In this document: one piece after another, positions 37,701-46,868 of the stretch
Position numbering within the stretch: the first letter of the stretch is position 1
How the letters are laid out: each line of letters begins with the position of its first letter
Source: Xylanibacter rodentium
GTDB taxonomy: Bacteria > Bacteroidota > Bacteroidia > Bacteroidales > Bacteroidaceae
Assembly: GCF_013166575.1 (NCBI RefSeq)
Contig: NZ_JABKKE010000004.1
Coordinates: 110,934 to 174,933 of the forward strand
Direction of reading: 5' to 3'
DNA: 64,000 bases
Notes under the pieces: model-generated
What the model saw: the letters and a program-made list of their open reading frames with translations, nothing else
The model's database searches: none
What the model was told of the DNA's origin: nothing
Program-made: the position numbers and the translations under genes

Positions 37701-38113
37701 ACAAGATTATCAATGCCGCCCGTCTCAATGCGGAGAGCATGAACAATGTCAACAACCAGAGCCGCGCGGTCAACTGGCGTTGGCGCGTGGAAGGACAGTC
37801 GGACGCTCTGATACCGAGGGCTCTCTACGGCACTTCAAACTATAATGCGTTGGGCAGTGACCGTTTTGTCGAGGACGGCTCGTTCCTCCGGCTCAACTAT
37901 ACGCAGCTGTCATATTCGTTCCCAAAGAAGATGCTGAAGAAAATAGGTCTCACAGGACTTCGATTCGATGTCTCGGCCAACAATCTCTTCTGTCTTACGG
38001 AATATTCAGGAGCCGATCCTGAAGTGGGTTACGGAGGGCTGAGTATCGTTACGGACTATGCGCAGACACCGCGTTCGCGTTCTTTCACTGCCGGTATCAA
38101 CATACAGTTCTAA
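34793..38113 (+). CDS. SusC/RagA-family TonB-dependent outer-membrane transporter (first pair)
   Basis: 1106 residues. Signal peptide ending near SAFAQQ, an N-terminal carboxypeptidase-regulatory-like domain (GQIISGQVFDSM to VSFVGYKT, about 32-105), a plug domain (QGRIAGLDIV, SMRLRGVSSING, PLIVVDGNVF, about 158-205; GVIEIKTKRG) and a beta-barrel ending in GINIQF, the terminal aromatic expected of an outer-membrane protein. It imports oligosaccharides, or other ligands, together with the SusD partner encoded 26 bases downstream. It starts 21 bases after the FAS1 gene. Confidence 0.95.
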   Translation: MEYITNNRCIRRMTSAALGCLLTVGSAFAQQAGQIISGQVFDSMGPVITANVVEIDAANRIVTACITDFNGNFSLKLKNPKNRLRVSFVGYKTQTLPINKTTYRINLVDATQISELTVKSKRRTQGSGLAIPDREVSTSRQTISTKEFEGLALTTIDEALQGRIAGLDIVANSGNLGAGTSMRLRGVSSINGSSEPLIVVDGNVFQTDESVDASMNDEKFAELLNVNPDDIESIAVLKDAAATAIWGSQGANGVIEIKTKRGARGKTAVTYSFRLTATHQPEGMKMLNGDEYTMLMKEAFFNQKLSDAASNIKELNYLNPMEFSEARMFDDNTDWVDAVKQTGWRQNHYVSISGGGEKANFRIGAGYDHETGSIIKQQLDRFTTRVALDYFVSTRIKFESNLSFTYTRNQKNYSDLLGIAYKRMPNLSIYEEDEFGNDTDRFYNIQFDHSKELDDQYMLDNPVALAHLAKNNQSTYKIQPEFKINYKLLGTDEGKTHLDYEGKIMFDIYNEYNDTFRPSAINNGGWYAGDDKTKSYPNKAVSNSSKQLGISTTHTLTFTPHFRNEDHSLMMMLRGQVNSGSSNYQSTGVFRLPSGSIQSPSASAPIQEMSTSSGQWRSIYLTYSAHYAYKGRYMADFSIRRDGSTKFGPDQRWGNFPALSLRWNISDEPFFKKALPFVSMLSVRPGWGIVGKQPNKEYLFLSRYVGSTGYIGNGGTHPNNIQLKNLKWEEKETYNLGIDFGFLDDKITGNVEIYKQVTRDLLLENYGIPTSSGYPTLTWANVGKMDNVGWEFNINGNQIIKAGKFSVDFNVTFANNKNTLKEMSESCLSSLNKEWNGANGNYMTRVELDRPLGSIYGFRYKGVYQYSEYSDVEEPKVSGPNAPVARDENGNVVLDHRGRPIPMTFRYGKVGYEFKGGDAIYEDINHDGTIDELDIVYLGSSLPKITGGFGFKLTFGRLTWNNQFNFRYGNKIINAARLNAESMNNVNNQSRAVNWRWRVEGQSDALIPRALYGTSNYNALGSDRFVEDGSFLRLNYTQLSYSFPKKMLKKIGLTGLRFDVSANNLFCLTEYSGADPEVGYGGLSIVTDYAQTPRSRSFTAGINIQF

Positions 38114-38139
38114 CATCTTAATACAATATATATCAAGAT

Positions 38140-39849
38140 ATGAAAACAATCAAGCATTATATAATGGCAGGGTTGGGGGCGGCCGCACTTGTATCGTGTA
38201 GCGACTTCCTCGAAATCAAGCCGCAAAATGAGATAGTCCTCGAAGACTATTGGACTGAAAAGGCCGATGCCACGAGTGAACTGATGAGCTGCTACGAGGC
38301 ATTGGGCAGCGTCGAGTGTCTGAGGCGTATCGGATTGTGGGGTGAAGTACGCTCTGACAATATGAAGTCAGGGACAAACCCGCCTTTCTGGTTGCAGGAC
38401 ATTCTGAAGGAGAACCTGCAGCCGGACAATGAGATATGCAATTGGGAAGCTGTTTACAAGACCATCAACTACTGCAACACTCTCATACAATATGCTCCTG
38501 GGGTAAACGAGATAGACCCTAATTATAAGGACAGCGAGCTGAGGGAGAATATTGCCGAGGCAAAGGCTATACGGGCTATATGCTATTTCACGCTTATCAA
38601 GACGTTCCGTGACGTGCCTTATACTACAGAACCGAGCATTGACGATACTCAGAATTACCAGATTCCTGCAACTGACTTCAATACAATACTCCATAGTCTT
38701 ATACAGGATCTGGAGGGCTGTAAGGATGATGCTGTACGCCGTTATTATCTCGACGACAACAGCAATGCTTTTGTGAACAGCAGCCGCATAACGCGTTGGG
38801 CCATACGTGCCATTCTGGCTGACATGTATCTGTGGGCAGGCGAGTATGAAAAGTGTATACAGGCATGCGACGAGATTATCGAGTACAAGAAGAGCCAGTA
38901 TGAAGAGATGCTGACCGATCCGGATTTGCGTGCGAAGGCTCTGCGTAGCATAGCCTTGTTCAACGGTGTTCCGCTGATATTGGAATCTCCTCTGAACTCA
39001 AGCATTGAGACTTCTCGTGGAGACGCCTATGACGCAATATTCGGCGAAGGCAATTCGTTTGAGAGCCTTTTCGAGTTGTATTGCAATAGCAGATACGGTA
39101 ATAAGAACGAATACTTGTCTTCGTACTATTACAATGAAAGGAATGACAGTTATTTCGGTTTCCTGAGCGCACCCGGTCATCTGTACGAGAATATATCCAA
39201 AAACCAGAATAAGATATTCATCAGCAAGAATGACTGTAGGGGATATGAGAACATCATCGAGAAGGGTGGACGTTATGCCATAAGGAAATACACCCGTGAA
39301 GATGTGGATCTCAATATGAAGAACATTCAGGATGAGAGCGGTGTGCAGTCCTATGAGGAATTGCGCAAAGACGACAAGAGCAACTGGATTTTCTACAGAC
39401 TTACGGACGTGATGCTGATGAAGGCTGAAGCCGAGCTGCTTCAGGGCGAAGAGCATTTCCCAGAAGCGTTCTCTATGATAAATGCCGTCAACAAGCGTGC
39501 CCGGAATGTGCTGGGTACTACCGATGGCGACACGTTGAAGTACGACGATTATTCAACTTCTGTCAATGTAATGGAGGAGCTGGTGTTCAGTGAGCGCCAT
39601 CGTGAACTGATGTTCGAAGGAAAACGTTGGTTTGACCTTGTGCGTATGGCCCGCCGTGACGGAAATACGGCACGTCTGGTGAACAATGCCATTGAGAAGC
39701 ATACCAGCAATACTGCCGCCATACGTATCAAGCTGGCCGACCCCAACATCATCTACTATCCTTACTCTCGTGAGGAACTGAAAAAGAATCCTTATCTGAA
39801 GCAGAATCCGGCTTACAAGGACAATAACGCTCAGTTGGGAACAAATTAA
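38140..39849 (+). CDS. SusD/RagB-family nutrient-binding lipoprotein (first pair)
   Basis: 569 residues, lipobox ALVSC (C20). Typical SusD features: SDFLEIKPQNEIVLEDYWT just after the lipidated cysteine, TPR-like helices (EAKAIRAICYFTLIKTFRDV, ADMYLWAGEYEKCIQACDEI) and the C-terminal FSERHRELMFEGKRWFDLVR block (about 490-509) found in almost all family members. It should cap the SusC barrel encoded just upstream. Its stop codon overlaps the start of the next gene by one base (TAATG). Confidence 0.95.
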   Translation: MKTIKHYIMAGLGAAALVSCSDFLEIKPQNEIVLEDYWTEKADATSELMSCYEALGSVECLRRIGLWGEVRSDNMKSGTNPPFWLQDILKENLQPDNEICNWEAVYKTINYCNTLIQYAPGVNEIDPNYKDSELRENIAEAKAIRAICYFTLIKTFRDVPYTTEPSIDDTQNYQIPATDFNTILHSLIQDLEGCKDDAVRRYYLDDNSNAFVNSSRITRWAIRAILADMYLWAGEYEKCIQACDEIIEYKKSQYEEMLTDPDLRAKALRSIALFNGVPLILESPLNSSIETSRGDAYDAIFGEGNSFESLFELYCNSRYGNKNEYLSSYYYNERNDSYFGFLSAPGHLYENISKNQNKIFISKNDCRGYENIIEKGGRYAIRKYTREDVDLNMKNIQDESGVQSYEELRKDDKSNWIFYRLTDVMLMKAEAELLQGEEHFPEAFSMINAVNKRARNVLGTTDGDTLKYDDYSTSVNVMEELVFSERHRELMFEGKRWFDLVRMARRDGNTARLVNNAIEKHTSNTAAIRIKLADPNIIYYPYSREELKKNPYLKQNPAYKDNNAQLGTN

Positions 39850-41822
39850 TGAAAACAATAACCTACGAAATACGAGCTATGAAGTATCGAATGAAAAAGA
39901 CATGGATGCTGCTCGCTGCAGTTGCATTCATTGCCAATATAGTGGTCAGTTGCAATGATGACGATTTCCCTGACAACTATTATACAGCCACAGAAGTGAC
40001 CGCTGCCGGATTCCTGCAGCAGAATCCGGAACGTTTCAGTTCGTTCACGCGTATCTTGCAACGTTCCAATTTCCTGAGCACGCTTTCCACATATGGAGAG
40101 TACACATTGTTCGCACCTACCAATGATGCCGTGAGCACGTATCTGAGCAGTTGCGGGTATCAGTCTGTGGAGGACATCCCGCAGAATGTCTGTGATACTA
40201 TCGCACGCACTCACATTGTCAAGGACGGTGCCTATTTCACATATAGTGAGACTACAACTGAAGGTGCGTTGCCGCAACTCAACATGGACGATCGCAACAT
40301 TACGATATCATGTTCGGCTGACGAAGAAAACGAGAATGCCATCATCTATTATGTCAATGAGTCTGCCAGGATGATCGAGCGCGACGACTCTGTCACCAAC
40401 GGTGTGGTTCATGTCATCGACCGTTTGCTGGTGTCAAGCAGTGAGCTTCTGCCGGATGTGATAAAGAAAGATACAGCTTCCAGGCTGTTCGCTCAGGCGC
40501 TTGCTCTGACCGGTCTTGAACTGAAAATGCGCAAAGTGGAGGACTATGCTTACTTTATCGGCCGGGATTCGGTTGAAGAGGGACTGCCCGAAGTGTTTTT
40601 CGGTGCTGACGGCGAGAAATGGACAAAGGTGAAGTTTCCGGAGCGACGTTATTTCAAGTATACGGCTTTTGTCGAGACGGATGAAGTGTTCAACAAAGCC
40701 AATATATTTACCATAGAAGATTTGTTCAGGGAGGCGAAGAAAGTCTATGACAAGGCATTCCCGGCCGATGCCGGTCTCTATGATGACGATTTTACCGATC
40801 CGAGGAATCCCTTGAACCGTTTTATGGCTTATCATGTTATTCCGATGCTTCTGAATTATGACCAGTTGGTCATTACAGGCACCATCAAGGACTATTATTG
40901 TTTCCTCGACAAGGCAGATCCTGAGGATTACTACGAGACATTGTGTCCCGGCGCTATAATGCGTTGCAGCGGTCCTAAAGACGGAAAGGTCTATATCAAC
41001 CGCAAGCGTATGGAGACTTTGCAGGTGAGAGGTGTGAGAGTTTATTCTCCGTCGGAAGCGCGAAGTGAACTGAATCTGGTGGCTAAGGGCAGTGCCAACG
41101 GTGTATACCATTATGTCGACCGTGTGCTCTATTTTGACCAGGAGGCACTCAACAACCGTCTCCGTATCGATGCCACGACGATGTTTCCTGATTTCCTCAA
41201 TGCCAGCAAGGCACGTGTGCAGTTCCCGGAGAAGACGATGACTATGTTCAAGCCCGGTTTTATGACAAATGTGAAAGATGCCAATGAGGCGTCTCTTGTC
41301 GGTGTGCGCGGTAATGAGATATGGACAAACTCATGGGAAGGCAACATGGTGGCTTTCTGTGGTGAGTTTGATCTTACGATAAAGCTGCCTCCGGTACCTA
41401 ATTACGGTACTTACGAGATTCGCGTCGGTTACAGTTCGCAGTCAACCCGTGGTATTGTGCAGTGCTATCTTAACGATGTCGCCTGCGGCGTGCCTTTGGA
41501 TTTGCGTGTGGGGCCTGACGGCTGGAAGGAGGATACTGATGACGAGGAGGAGAACCGTGCTCTCGACAAGTCGTTGCACAACCGTGGTTTCATGAAGGCT
41601 CCGGATTCTCAAGGCGGTGGAGCCAACAATGGTGAACCGTCGTTCCGTACTCTCGGTTGGGTGATGCGTCGTGTATTGGTGACACAGGATATGGACCCCA
41701 ACAAGGAATACTGGTTGAGGTTCCGGCAGTTGCTGAAAGGCAATTATTCCATGTCATTCGACTATATAGAGTTCTGTCCGAAGAATATTTATGCAAGCCC
41801 CGAAGGCGAGGACCAGCATTGA
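39849..41822 (+). CDS. FAS1-domain lipoprotein with C-terminal beta domain (DUF5108-like)
   Basis: 657 residues if translation starts at 39849, which overlaps the SusD stop codon (TAATG); ATG 39879 is an alternative. Lipobox IVVSC (C35). A canonical FAS1 unit occupies about 45-195 (GEYTLFAPTNDAVSTYLSS, IARTHIVKDGAYF, GVVHVIDRLLV), and a more degenerate second one follows to about 440 (NGVYHYVDRVLYFD). The last 170 residues form a separate beta-rich domain (GEFDLTIKLPPVPNYGTYEI, RVGYSSQSTRGIVQCYLNDV) that could bind carbohydrate. It is likely part of the same surface complex as the neighbouring SusCD. Confidence 0.75.
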   Translation: MKTITYEIRAMKYRMKKTWMLLAAVAFIANIVVSCNDDDFPDNYYTATEVTAAGFLQQNPERFSSFTRILQRSNFLSTLSTYGEYTLFAPTNDAVSTYLSSCGYQSVEDIPQNVCDTIARTHIVKDGAYFTYSETTTEGALPQLNMDDRNITISCSADEENENAIIYYVNESARMIERDDSVTNGVVHVIDRLLVSSSELLPDVIKKDTASRLFAQALALTGLELKMRKVEDYAYFIGRDSVEEGLPEVFFGADGEKWTKVKFPERRYFKYTAFVETDEVFNKANIFTIEDLFREAKKVYDKAFPADAGLYDDDFTDPRNPLNRFMAYHVIPMLLNYDQLVITGTIKDYYCFLDKADPEDYYETLCPGAIMRCSGPKDGKVYINRKRMETLQVRGVRVYSPSEARSELNLVAKGSANGVYHYVDRVLYFDQEALNNRLRIDATTMFPDFLNASKARVQFPEKTMTMFKPGFMTNVKDANEASLVGVRGNEIWTNSWEGNMVAFCGEFDLTIKLPPVPNYGTYEIRVGYSSQSTRGIVQCYLNDVACGVPLDLRVGPDGWKEDTDDEEENRALDKSLHNRGFMKAPDSQGGGANNGEPSFRTLGWVMRRVLVTQDMDPNKEYWLRFRQLLKGNYSMSFDYIEFCPKNIYASPEGEDQH

Positions 41823-41842
41823 TGTCTGTACGGGAACAAACG

Positions 41843-41903
41843 TTTTCGTAAAGCCAGATGAGCAGAGTGAAACTTGTTTTCAACTATGCATGGCAAGAAA
41901 ACG
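41843..41903 (-). repeat. repeat C, copy 3 (inverted orientation)
   Basis: Reads CAGATGAGCAGAGTGAAACT then TGTTTTCAACTATGCATGGC on the plus strand, the reverse complement of the copies at 8028 and 23245. It interrupts the otherwise tightly packed FAS1/SusCD locus, in the 180-base gap between the second and third FAS1 genes. Confidence 0.6.
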
Positions 41904-41937
41904 TAGGATTAAATCCAACATATTTGTAAAGCCGGTC

Positions 41938-41967
41938 GGGGGCTGCGCCTATTTTAATACAGCCCCC
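41938..41967. repeat. GC-rich hairpin with IS-end-like sequence
   Basis: GGGGGCTG (41938-41945) pairs with CAGCCCCC (41960-41967) around a 14-base loop; the right arm is preceded by TTTTAATA, so TTTTAATACAGCCCCC resembles the TTTTGATACAGCCCC end at 329-346. It may be a terminator splitting the locus into two transcripts or a remnant of an inserted element. Confidence 0.45.
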
Positions 41968-42001
41968 ACGGCAAGAAATAAAGAACGAAAATCAACAAAT
42001 T

Positions 42002-43597
42002 ATGAAAGCAATACATTATATATTAGGCGTAGCCATCTGCTCGATGGCGGCATGTACCGACTGGGATGACCACTATGACGGTGAGTTGGCCGAAGGAGGC
42101 AGCATGACACTTTGGGAGCAGATGCAGCAACGCCCTGAGCTGAGTGATTTTTGTGAGGTACTGGAGCATACCAAACTGTTCCGTATGCACAAGAAGACAA
42201 ATGCCAGCTATGCCGAGATTCTCAATTCAGGTCAGTCGTTTACAGTGATGGCACCTGTAAACGGAACATTCGACAAGCAGGCGTATATAGACCAGACAGC
42301 CACAGATAAGGGAGACTCTATTGTCGAGAAGTTTTTTGTGCTGAATCATATCGCACGCTCGGCCAATTCTGTTACATCTGCAGAGAAGAACATCCTGATG
42401 ATGAACAACAAGAGAGCCTCTCTCAGTCTGGACGGCATCAACAATGTGAAGATAAAGGAAAACAATCTTCATGCAAAGAACGGTATATTGCACATTGTCA
42501 GTGAAAAACTTCCTTATTACTATAATCTGTATGAACAGATGACCGACCGTGAGGAGTTCAAGGCTATCGGCGATTTCATACGGTCGTACGACCGCGATGA
42601 GTTTGATGAGAACAACAGCGTGCAGAACGGTACTGTCGACGGTGTACCTGTATATATCGATTCTGTGATAATCGAGCGTAACGATTTTCTCAACAATGTG
42701 CTCAGGGCCAAACTCACCAGCGAAGACTCCACTTACTGGATGGTGGCGCCCAAAGCTGAAGGCTGGAGAAAAGCTTACGATGAGGCTTGTTCCTATTTCA
42801 ACTATTCATCGAAAGAGGAGAAGCGCGACTCGCTGCAGCGTCTCTATGCTACATACGCGCTGCTTTTCGACGGTATATACAGCATGACCACCCAGGCCGC
42901 TCCAAACGACTCGCTGTGTTCTCTGACATACACGCAGTCCGAACCTCAATACAGCGTATTCCATAAGCCGTTTGAACCCGGAGGTATATTGAGCACAGCC
43001 ACAGCTACGACGAGTAGCAACGGTATTCTTTATGAGACTGAGGAGTGGCCTTTCACTCCCTTGCAGACTTATTTCCGCGAGTTGGAAATAGAAGGTGAGT
43101 ATACAAGCTATATCATAAAAGCGGAAAAGTGCACGTATACTTCGCGCCAACTTGATGCAGACAGTATATCGAATGGTGCTTATCTGGATATAGAACCGAG
43201 CAGCAACACGGCCAACTGGAGCGTGACGTTCCGTTTGTCAAGCACACTTTCGGCCCGTTATGATGTCTGTGCCATCATTCTGCCACGCTCAATTACAGAC
43301 CCCAATGCCGAGAAATACACGTCTTGTCAGTTTAAGGCAGAGGTAGGTTACATTGATGCCAACGGCAACAAGAAGACATTCAATTGCGGTAACAAGAAGT
43401 TCCACAACGACCCGGTGCGTGTCGACACAGTGGTGCTGGCCGAGGACTTTGAGTTCCCTGTCTGCAATAGATACGACACTGCCAACGATGATATCACACT
43501 CAAGTTGACATGCCAGATGACTGCTTCGGAAGGAAAGAAATATACCCGTCCTATTTATATAGACTGCATTTATCTGCGTCCTAAGACTAAAGAGTAG
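42002..43597 (+). CDS. FAS1-domain lipoprotein of the second SusCD module
   Basis: 531 residues, lipobox SMAAC (C18) followed by TDWDDHYD. One FAS1 unit is clear at about 45-165 (ELSDFCEVLEHTKLFRMHKK, SFTVMAPVNGTFDKQ, FFVLNHIARSANSV, NGILHIVSEKLPYYYN), then a second degenerate unit to about 320, and a C-terminal beta domain (ANWSVTFRLSSTLSARYDVC, then QFKAEVGYIDANGNKKTF) resembling in layout the end of the upstream FAS1 protein. It is 30 bases upstream of the second SusC gene. Probably a surface-exposed binding protein; ligand unknown. Confidence 0.75.
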   Translation: MKAIHYILGVAICSMAACTDWDDHYDGELAEGGSMTLWEQMQQRPELSDFCEVLEHTKLFRMHKKTNASYAEILNSGQSFTVMAPVNGTFDKQAYIDQTATDKGDSIVEKFFVLNHIARSANSVTSAEKNILMMNNKRASLSLDGINNVKIKENNLHAKNGILHIVSEKLPYYYNLYEQMTDREEFKAIGDFIRSYDRDEFDENNSVQNGTVDGVPVYIDSVIIERNDFLNNVLRAKLTSEDSTYWMVAPKAEGWRKAYDEACSYFNYSSKEEKRDSLQRLYATYALLFDGIYSMTTQAAPNDSLCSLTYTQSEPQYSVFHKPFEPGGILSTATATTSSNGILYETEEWPFTPLQTYFRELEIEGEYTSYIIKAEKCTYTSRQLDADSISNGAYLDIEPSSNTANWSVTFRLSSTLSARYDVCAIILPRSITDPNAEKYTSCQFKAEVGYIDANGNKKTFNCGNKKFHNDPVRVDTVVLAEDFEFPVCNRYDTANDDITLKLTCQMTASEGKKYTRPIYIDCIYLRPKTKE

Positions 43598-43626
43598 TTT
43601 TTTAATTCTTAAACCACAATACAGAT

Positions 43627-46600
43627 ATGAACAATCTCATTCAATATATCAGAAAAGCGATGCTGTTCTCTCTCTGCATAGGTAGCTGTACGGTAGTTGC
43701 CGCTGCAGAACCAGAAGACGGGAGAAACGTCACTGTGAGCGGTACTGTGACCGATGCTGCCACCGGACTGCCTATTGCCGGTGTGCGTATAGAAGCCTAC
43801 GGCAATAACCATTATTCGGCAATGACCGATGATAAAGGTAAATACCAGCTGATAATGCCCGATTATGTGACATCCGTCTCCATGATTGTAGATGGTTACA
43901 ATATCCAGCAGAAAGCCATCGGCACAAATCCTGCAAATACAGATGGACGGCTTTATCCTTCGTCATTCCGGTCTGACTATACCCGTACAACTGAAGCCGG
44001 CCGCAAGGCTGTTACAGGAGATTTCAACAATACGGCCGATCTTAGCATCGACAATCTTATCAGCCAGCGCTTGGGCAGCGACGTGCGTTCTGTCTCGCGC
44101 GGTGGCAATCTGGGACTTGGAAATGCCATGTTTATGAATGGTCTCAACTCGTTTCAGGCCAACGCACAGCCGCTTATCGTGATCGACGGGGTAGTGATGG
44201 ACATGCAGTATGGCCGCAGTATGATTCATCAGGGATACTACAACAATCTGCTGGCCAATATCAACGTCAACGATATTGAAGACGTTACCGTGCTCAAGAA
44301 TGGAACAGCCATCTACGGTGCAAAGGGGGCAAACGGTGTGATACTTATCAACACCAAGCGTAACAAGAGCATGGCCACACGTATAGACGTGAACATCAAC
44401 GGCACATATAAGATGTTGCCCAAGCTGCCCGATATGATGGGAGCTGAGGACTACAGACTGCTGGCGTCGGAGATGCTTTACAACCAGACCACCGACATAT
44501 CACGTCTCAACTTTCTCGTAAACGATCCGGACTACTATTATTACAAGCAATATCACAACAACACTGACTGGACCAAGGAAGTCTATCACGACACTTTCGT
44601 GCAGAATTACGGTATCAACGTGCAGGGTGGTGACGATGTTGCCAACTATAACCTGTCAGTAGGATACAGTCAGGGCAACAGCACCCAGCGCGGCAATGAC
44701 TATAGCCGTTTCGATATGCGTCTGAACAGTGACATCAATGTGGTGCGCGGACTGACCATACGTTTTGACGCAGCCTATAGTGATGTTAACCGTAACCTGC
44801 TTGACGACGGCACTCCGGACAATATTAGCACCTCGCTTGTCACTTCGACCAGTCTGCTTGGTCTTATCAAGTCTCCTTTCCTGTCGCCTTACGCCTACGA
44901 TACCGACGGCAATTTGAGCCGTTTCCTGTCACAGGCCGACGACTATCTGGCCAAAGTGCCCAACCTCAATGAGAATGGGAACCCACGTGCCGGAACATCG
45001 CTGATCAACCCTAACAGTATTCTCGAGTATGGCGACGGTGAAAACCGCAATCATTTCGGAAACCGTCTTGTGATGCTCTCCATCACTCCGCGATACGAGT
45101 TCAACAAGTATCTGTCGCTGAGCGAACACTTCAACTTCACGCTGATAAATACCAATGAGAACTATTATCTGCCTATCAACGGAACACCAAGGTTCAAGGA
45201 ACCTTCAGTTTCATTGACAGAATATTTCAACAACAAGCTCGGTTCGATGACAGCACGGCAGATAAACATACAGAGCGATACCCGTGTGAACTGGCACAAC
45301 CGTTACGGAGCACATGCTGTCAATGTTTTCGGAGGAATGCGTTATCTGAGCTACAATTATAAGCTGAATGCACAGAAAGCCTATAATTCCGGTAATGACA
45401 AAATTCCTGTGATGTCAAGCGGTCTTGCCATGAAATCTACAGACGGAGCTGATGACAAGAGCCGTGAAATAACATGGTACGGACAAGCCGACTACAATTA
45501 TGCCGGTAAGTATTATCTTACGGCAAGCCTCTCGGCACAGGCTTCGTCACGTTTCGGAGACGAGGCTGACGGCTTGGATTTGTTCAATACCGTGTGGGGT
45601 ATATTCCCAGGAGTACAGGCTTCATGGGTGCTCTCAAATGAGAAATGGATGGCAGACGTACCCGGGATTGACTATCTGAAACTCAATGTCGGTTTCGATG
45701 TTACAGGTAATGACGACCTTGACTTTACCGCATCGCGTACGTATTTCATTGCAAGGCAGATGTTTAATGCACAAGTGAGCGGAAAACTGATAGGCAACAT
45801 CGGTAATGATATGCTCAAATGGGAAACAACCAAGCGTCTCACAGCCGGTATGGAAGGCAATTTTTTCGGCAACCGTCTTAACCTGCGCTTCAATTATTTC
45901 AAGAGCTGGACATCCGATCTCATAACCCTCCAGCAACTCTCATGGGTGAGCGGATTGCAGGAGAACTGGGGTAATGGAGGAAAACTGCAGAACGAGGGCT
46001 TTGATGTGCAGGCCAACATCAAGCTGTTGAATACCAAAGACTGGCAGTGGGAAGGTGGATTCTCTGTCGGACACTACAAGAACAAGGTTACGGCTCTGCC
46101 CGGCAACAAGCCTATAGAGACCAAGTTATACGGCGGTACTGTACTGACACAGGTTGGCGGTCCCATCGGACTTTTCTACGGTTACCGTACCAACGGTGTG
46201 ATAGCCGGCGAGGCTGAGGCTGCCAACGAGGGCCTGTATCAGTTGAGCGGCAACGGCACTCCCGAATACTTTGAAGCCGGTGACATGCGTTTCGTCAGCA
46301 CCAACGGTGACAAGTGCATTGACGAGAGCGACCGTGTTGTGATAGGCGATCCCAATCCGGATATCTACGGTAACATATTCACCTCATTGCAGTGGAAGAA
46401 ATGGCGTCTCGATGCAACATTCAACTATTCGTTGGGCAACGATATCTACAATTACCGCCGTTCGGTGCTGGAAAGCGGAAGCATGTTCTACAACCAGACC
46501 ACAGCCATGCTGAACAGATGGACCACAGAAGGACAGCATACTGACGTGCCACGCGCAAGCTATCAGGACCCCAAAGGCAACGCACGTTTCAGTGACCGTT

Positions 46601-46845
46601 GGATAGAGGACGGCTCATATCTGAAACTGAAGAACATTACGCTGAGCTACACATTGCCCGTGCAGTCTACCTATCTGCAGGGAATTACAGTGTGGGCCGG
46701 CGCAGAGAACCTTTTCACCATCACCCGTTATCTCGGTTCCGATCCTGACTGTATCACTGCCGGATCGCAGTTGCTTCAGGGCATCGACACCGGTCTGTTG
46801 GGTAATAGCCGTTCAGTATCGCTGGGTGTGAAGATAAACCTTTAA
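43627..46845 (+). CDS. SusC/RagA-family TonB-dependent outer-membrane transporter (second pair)
   Basis: 1072 residues. Signal peptide ending near CTVVAAAE, carboxypeptidase-regulatory-like domain (NVTVSGTVTDAATGLPIAGV to IVDGYN, about 34-100), plug domain (ISQRLGSDVRSVSRGGNLGL, PLIVIDGVVM, NGTAIYGAKGANGVILINTK), then a beta-barrel with FNYSLGNDIYNYRRSVLESG and a C-terminal SLGVKINL. It differs markedly from the first SusC protein of the locus in the plug and barrel, so the two are old paralogues and not a recent duplication. It pairs with the SusD gene 24 bases downstream. Confidence 0.95.
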   Translation: MNNLIQYIRKAMLFSLCIGSCTVVAAAEPEDGRNVTVSGTVTDAATGLPIAGVRIEAYGNNHYSAMTDDKGKYQLIMPDYVTSVSMIVDGYNIQQKAIGTNPANTDGRLYPSSFRSDYTRTTEAGRKAVTGDFNNTADLSIDNLISQRLGSDVRSVSRGGNLGLGNAMFMNGLNSFQANAQPLIVIDGVVMDMQYGRSMIHQGYYNNLLANINVNDIEDVTVLKNGTAIYGAKGANGVILINTKRNKSMATRIDVNINGTYKMLPKLPDMMGAEDYRLLASEMLYNQTTDISRLNFLVNDPDYYYYKQYHNNTDWTKEVYHDTFVQNYGINVQGGDDVANYNLSVGYSQGNSTQRGNDYSRFDMRLNSDINVVRGLTIRFDAAYSDVNRNLLDDGTPDNISTSLVTSTSLLGLIKSPFLSPYAYDTDGNLSRFLSQADDYLAKVPNLNENGNPRAGTSLINPNSILEYGDGENRNHFGNRLVMLSITPRYEFNKYLSLSEHFNFTLINTNENYYLPINGTPRFKEPSVSLTEYFNNKLGSMTARQINIQSDTRVNWHNRYGAHAVNVFGGMRYLSYNYKLNAQKAYNSGNDKIPVMSSGLAMKSTDGADDKSREITWYGQADYNYAGKYYLTASLSAQASSRFGDEADGLDLFNTVWGIFPGVQASWVLSNEKWMADVPGIDYLKLNVGFDVTGNDDLDFTASRTYFIARQMFNAQVSGKLIGNIGNDMLKWETTKRLTAGMEGNFFGNRLNLRFNYFKSWTSDLITLQQLSWVSGLQENWGNGGKLQNEGFDVQANIKLLNTKDWQWEGGFSVGHYKNKVTALPGNKPIETKLYGGTVLTQVGGPIGLFYGYRTNGVIAGEAEAANEGLYQLSGNGTPEYFEAGDMRFVSTNGDKCIDESDRVVIGDPNPDIYGNIFTSLQWKKWRLDATFNYSLGNDIYNYRRSVLESGSMFYNQTTAMLNRWTTEGQHTDVPRASYQDPKGNARFSDRWIEDGSYLKLKNITLSYTLPVQSTYLQGITVWAGAENLFTITRYLGSDPDCITAGSQLLQGIDTGLLGNSRSVSLGVKINL

Positions 46846-46868
46846 TCATCATTTTAAATCAACGAAAT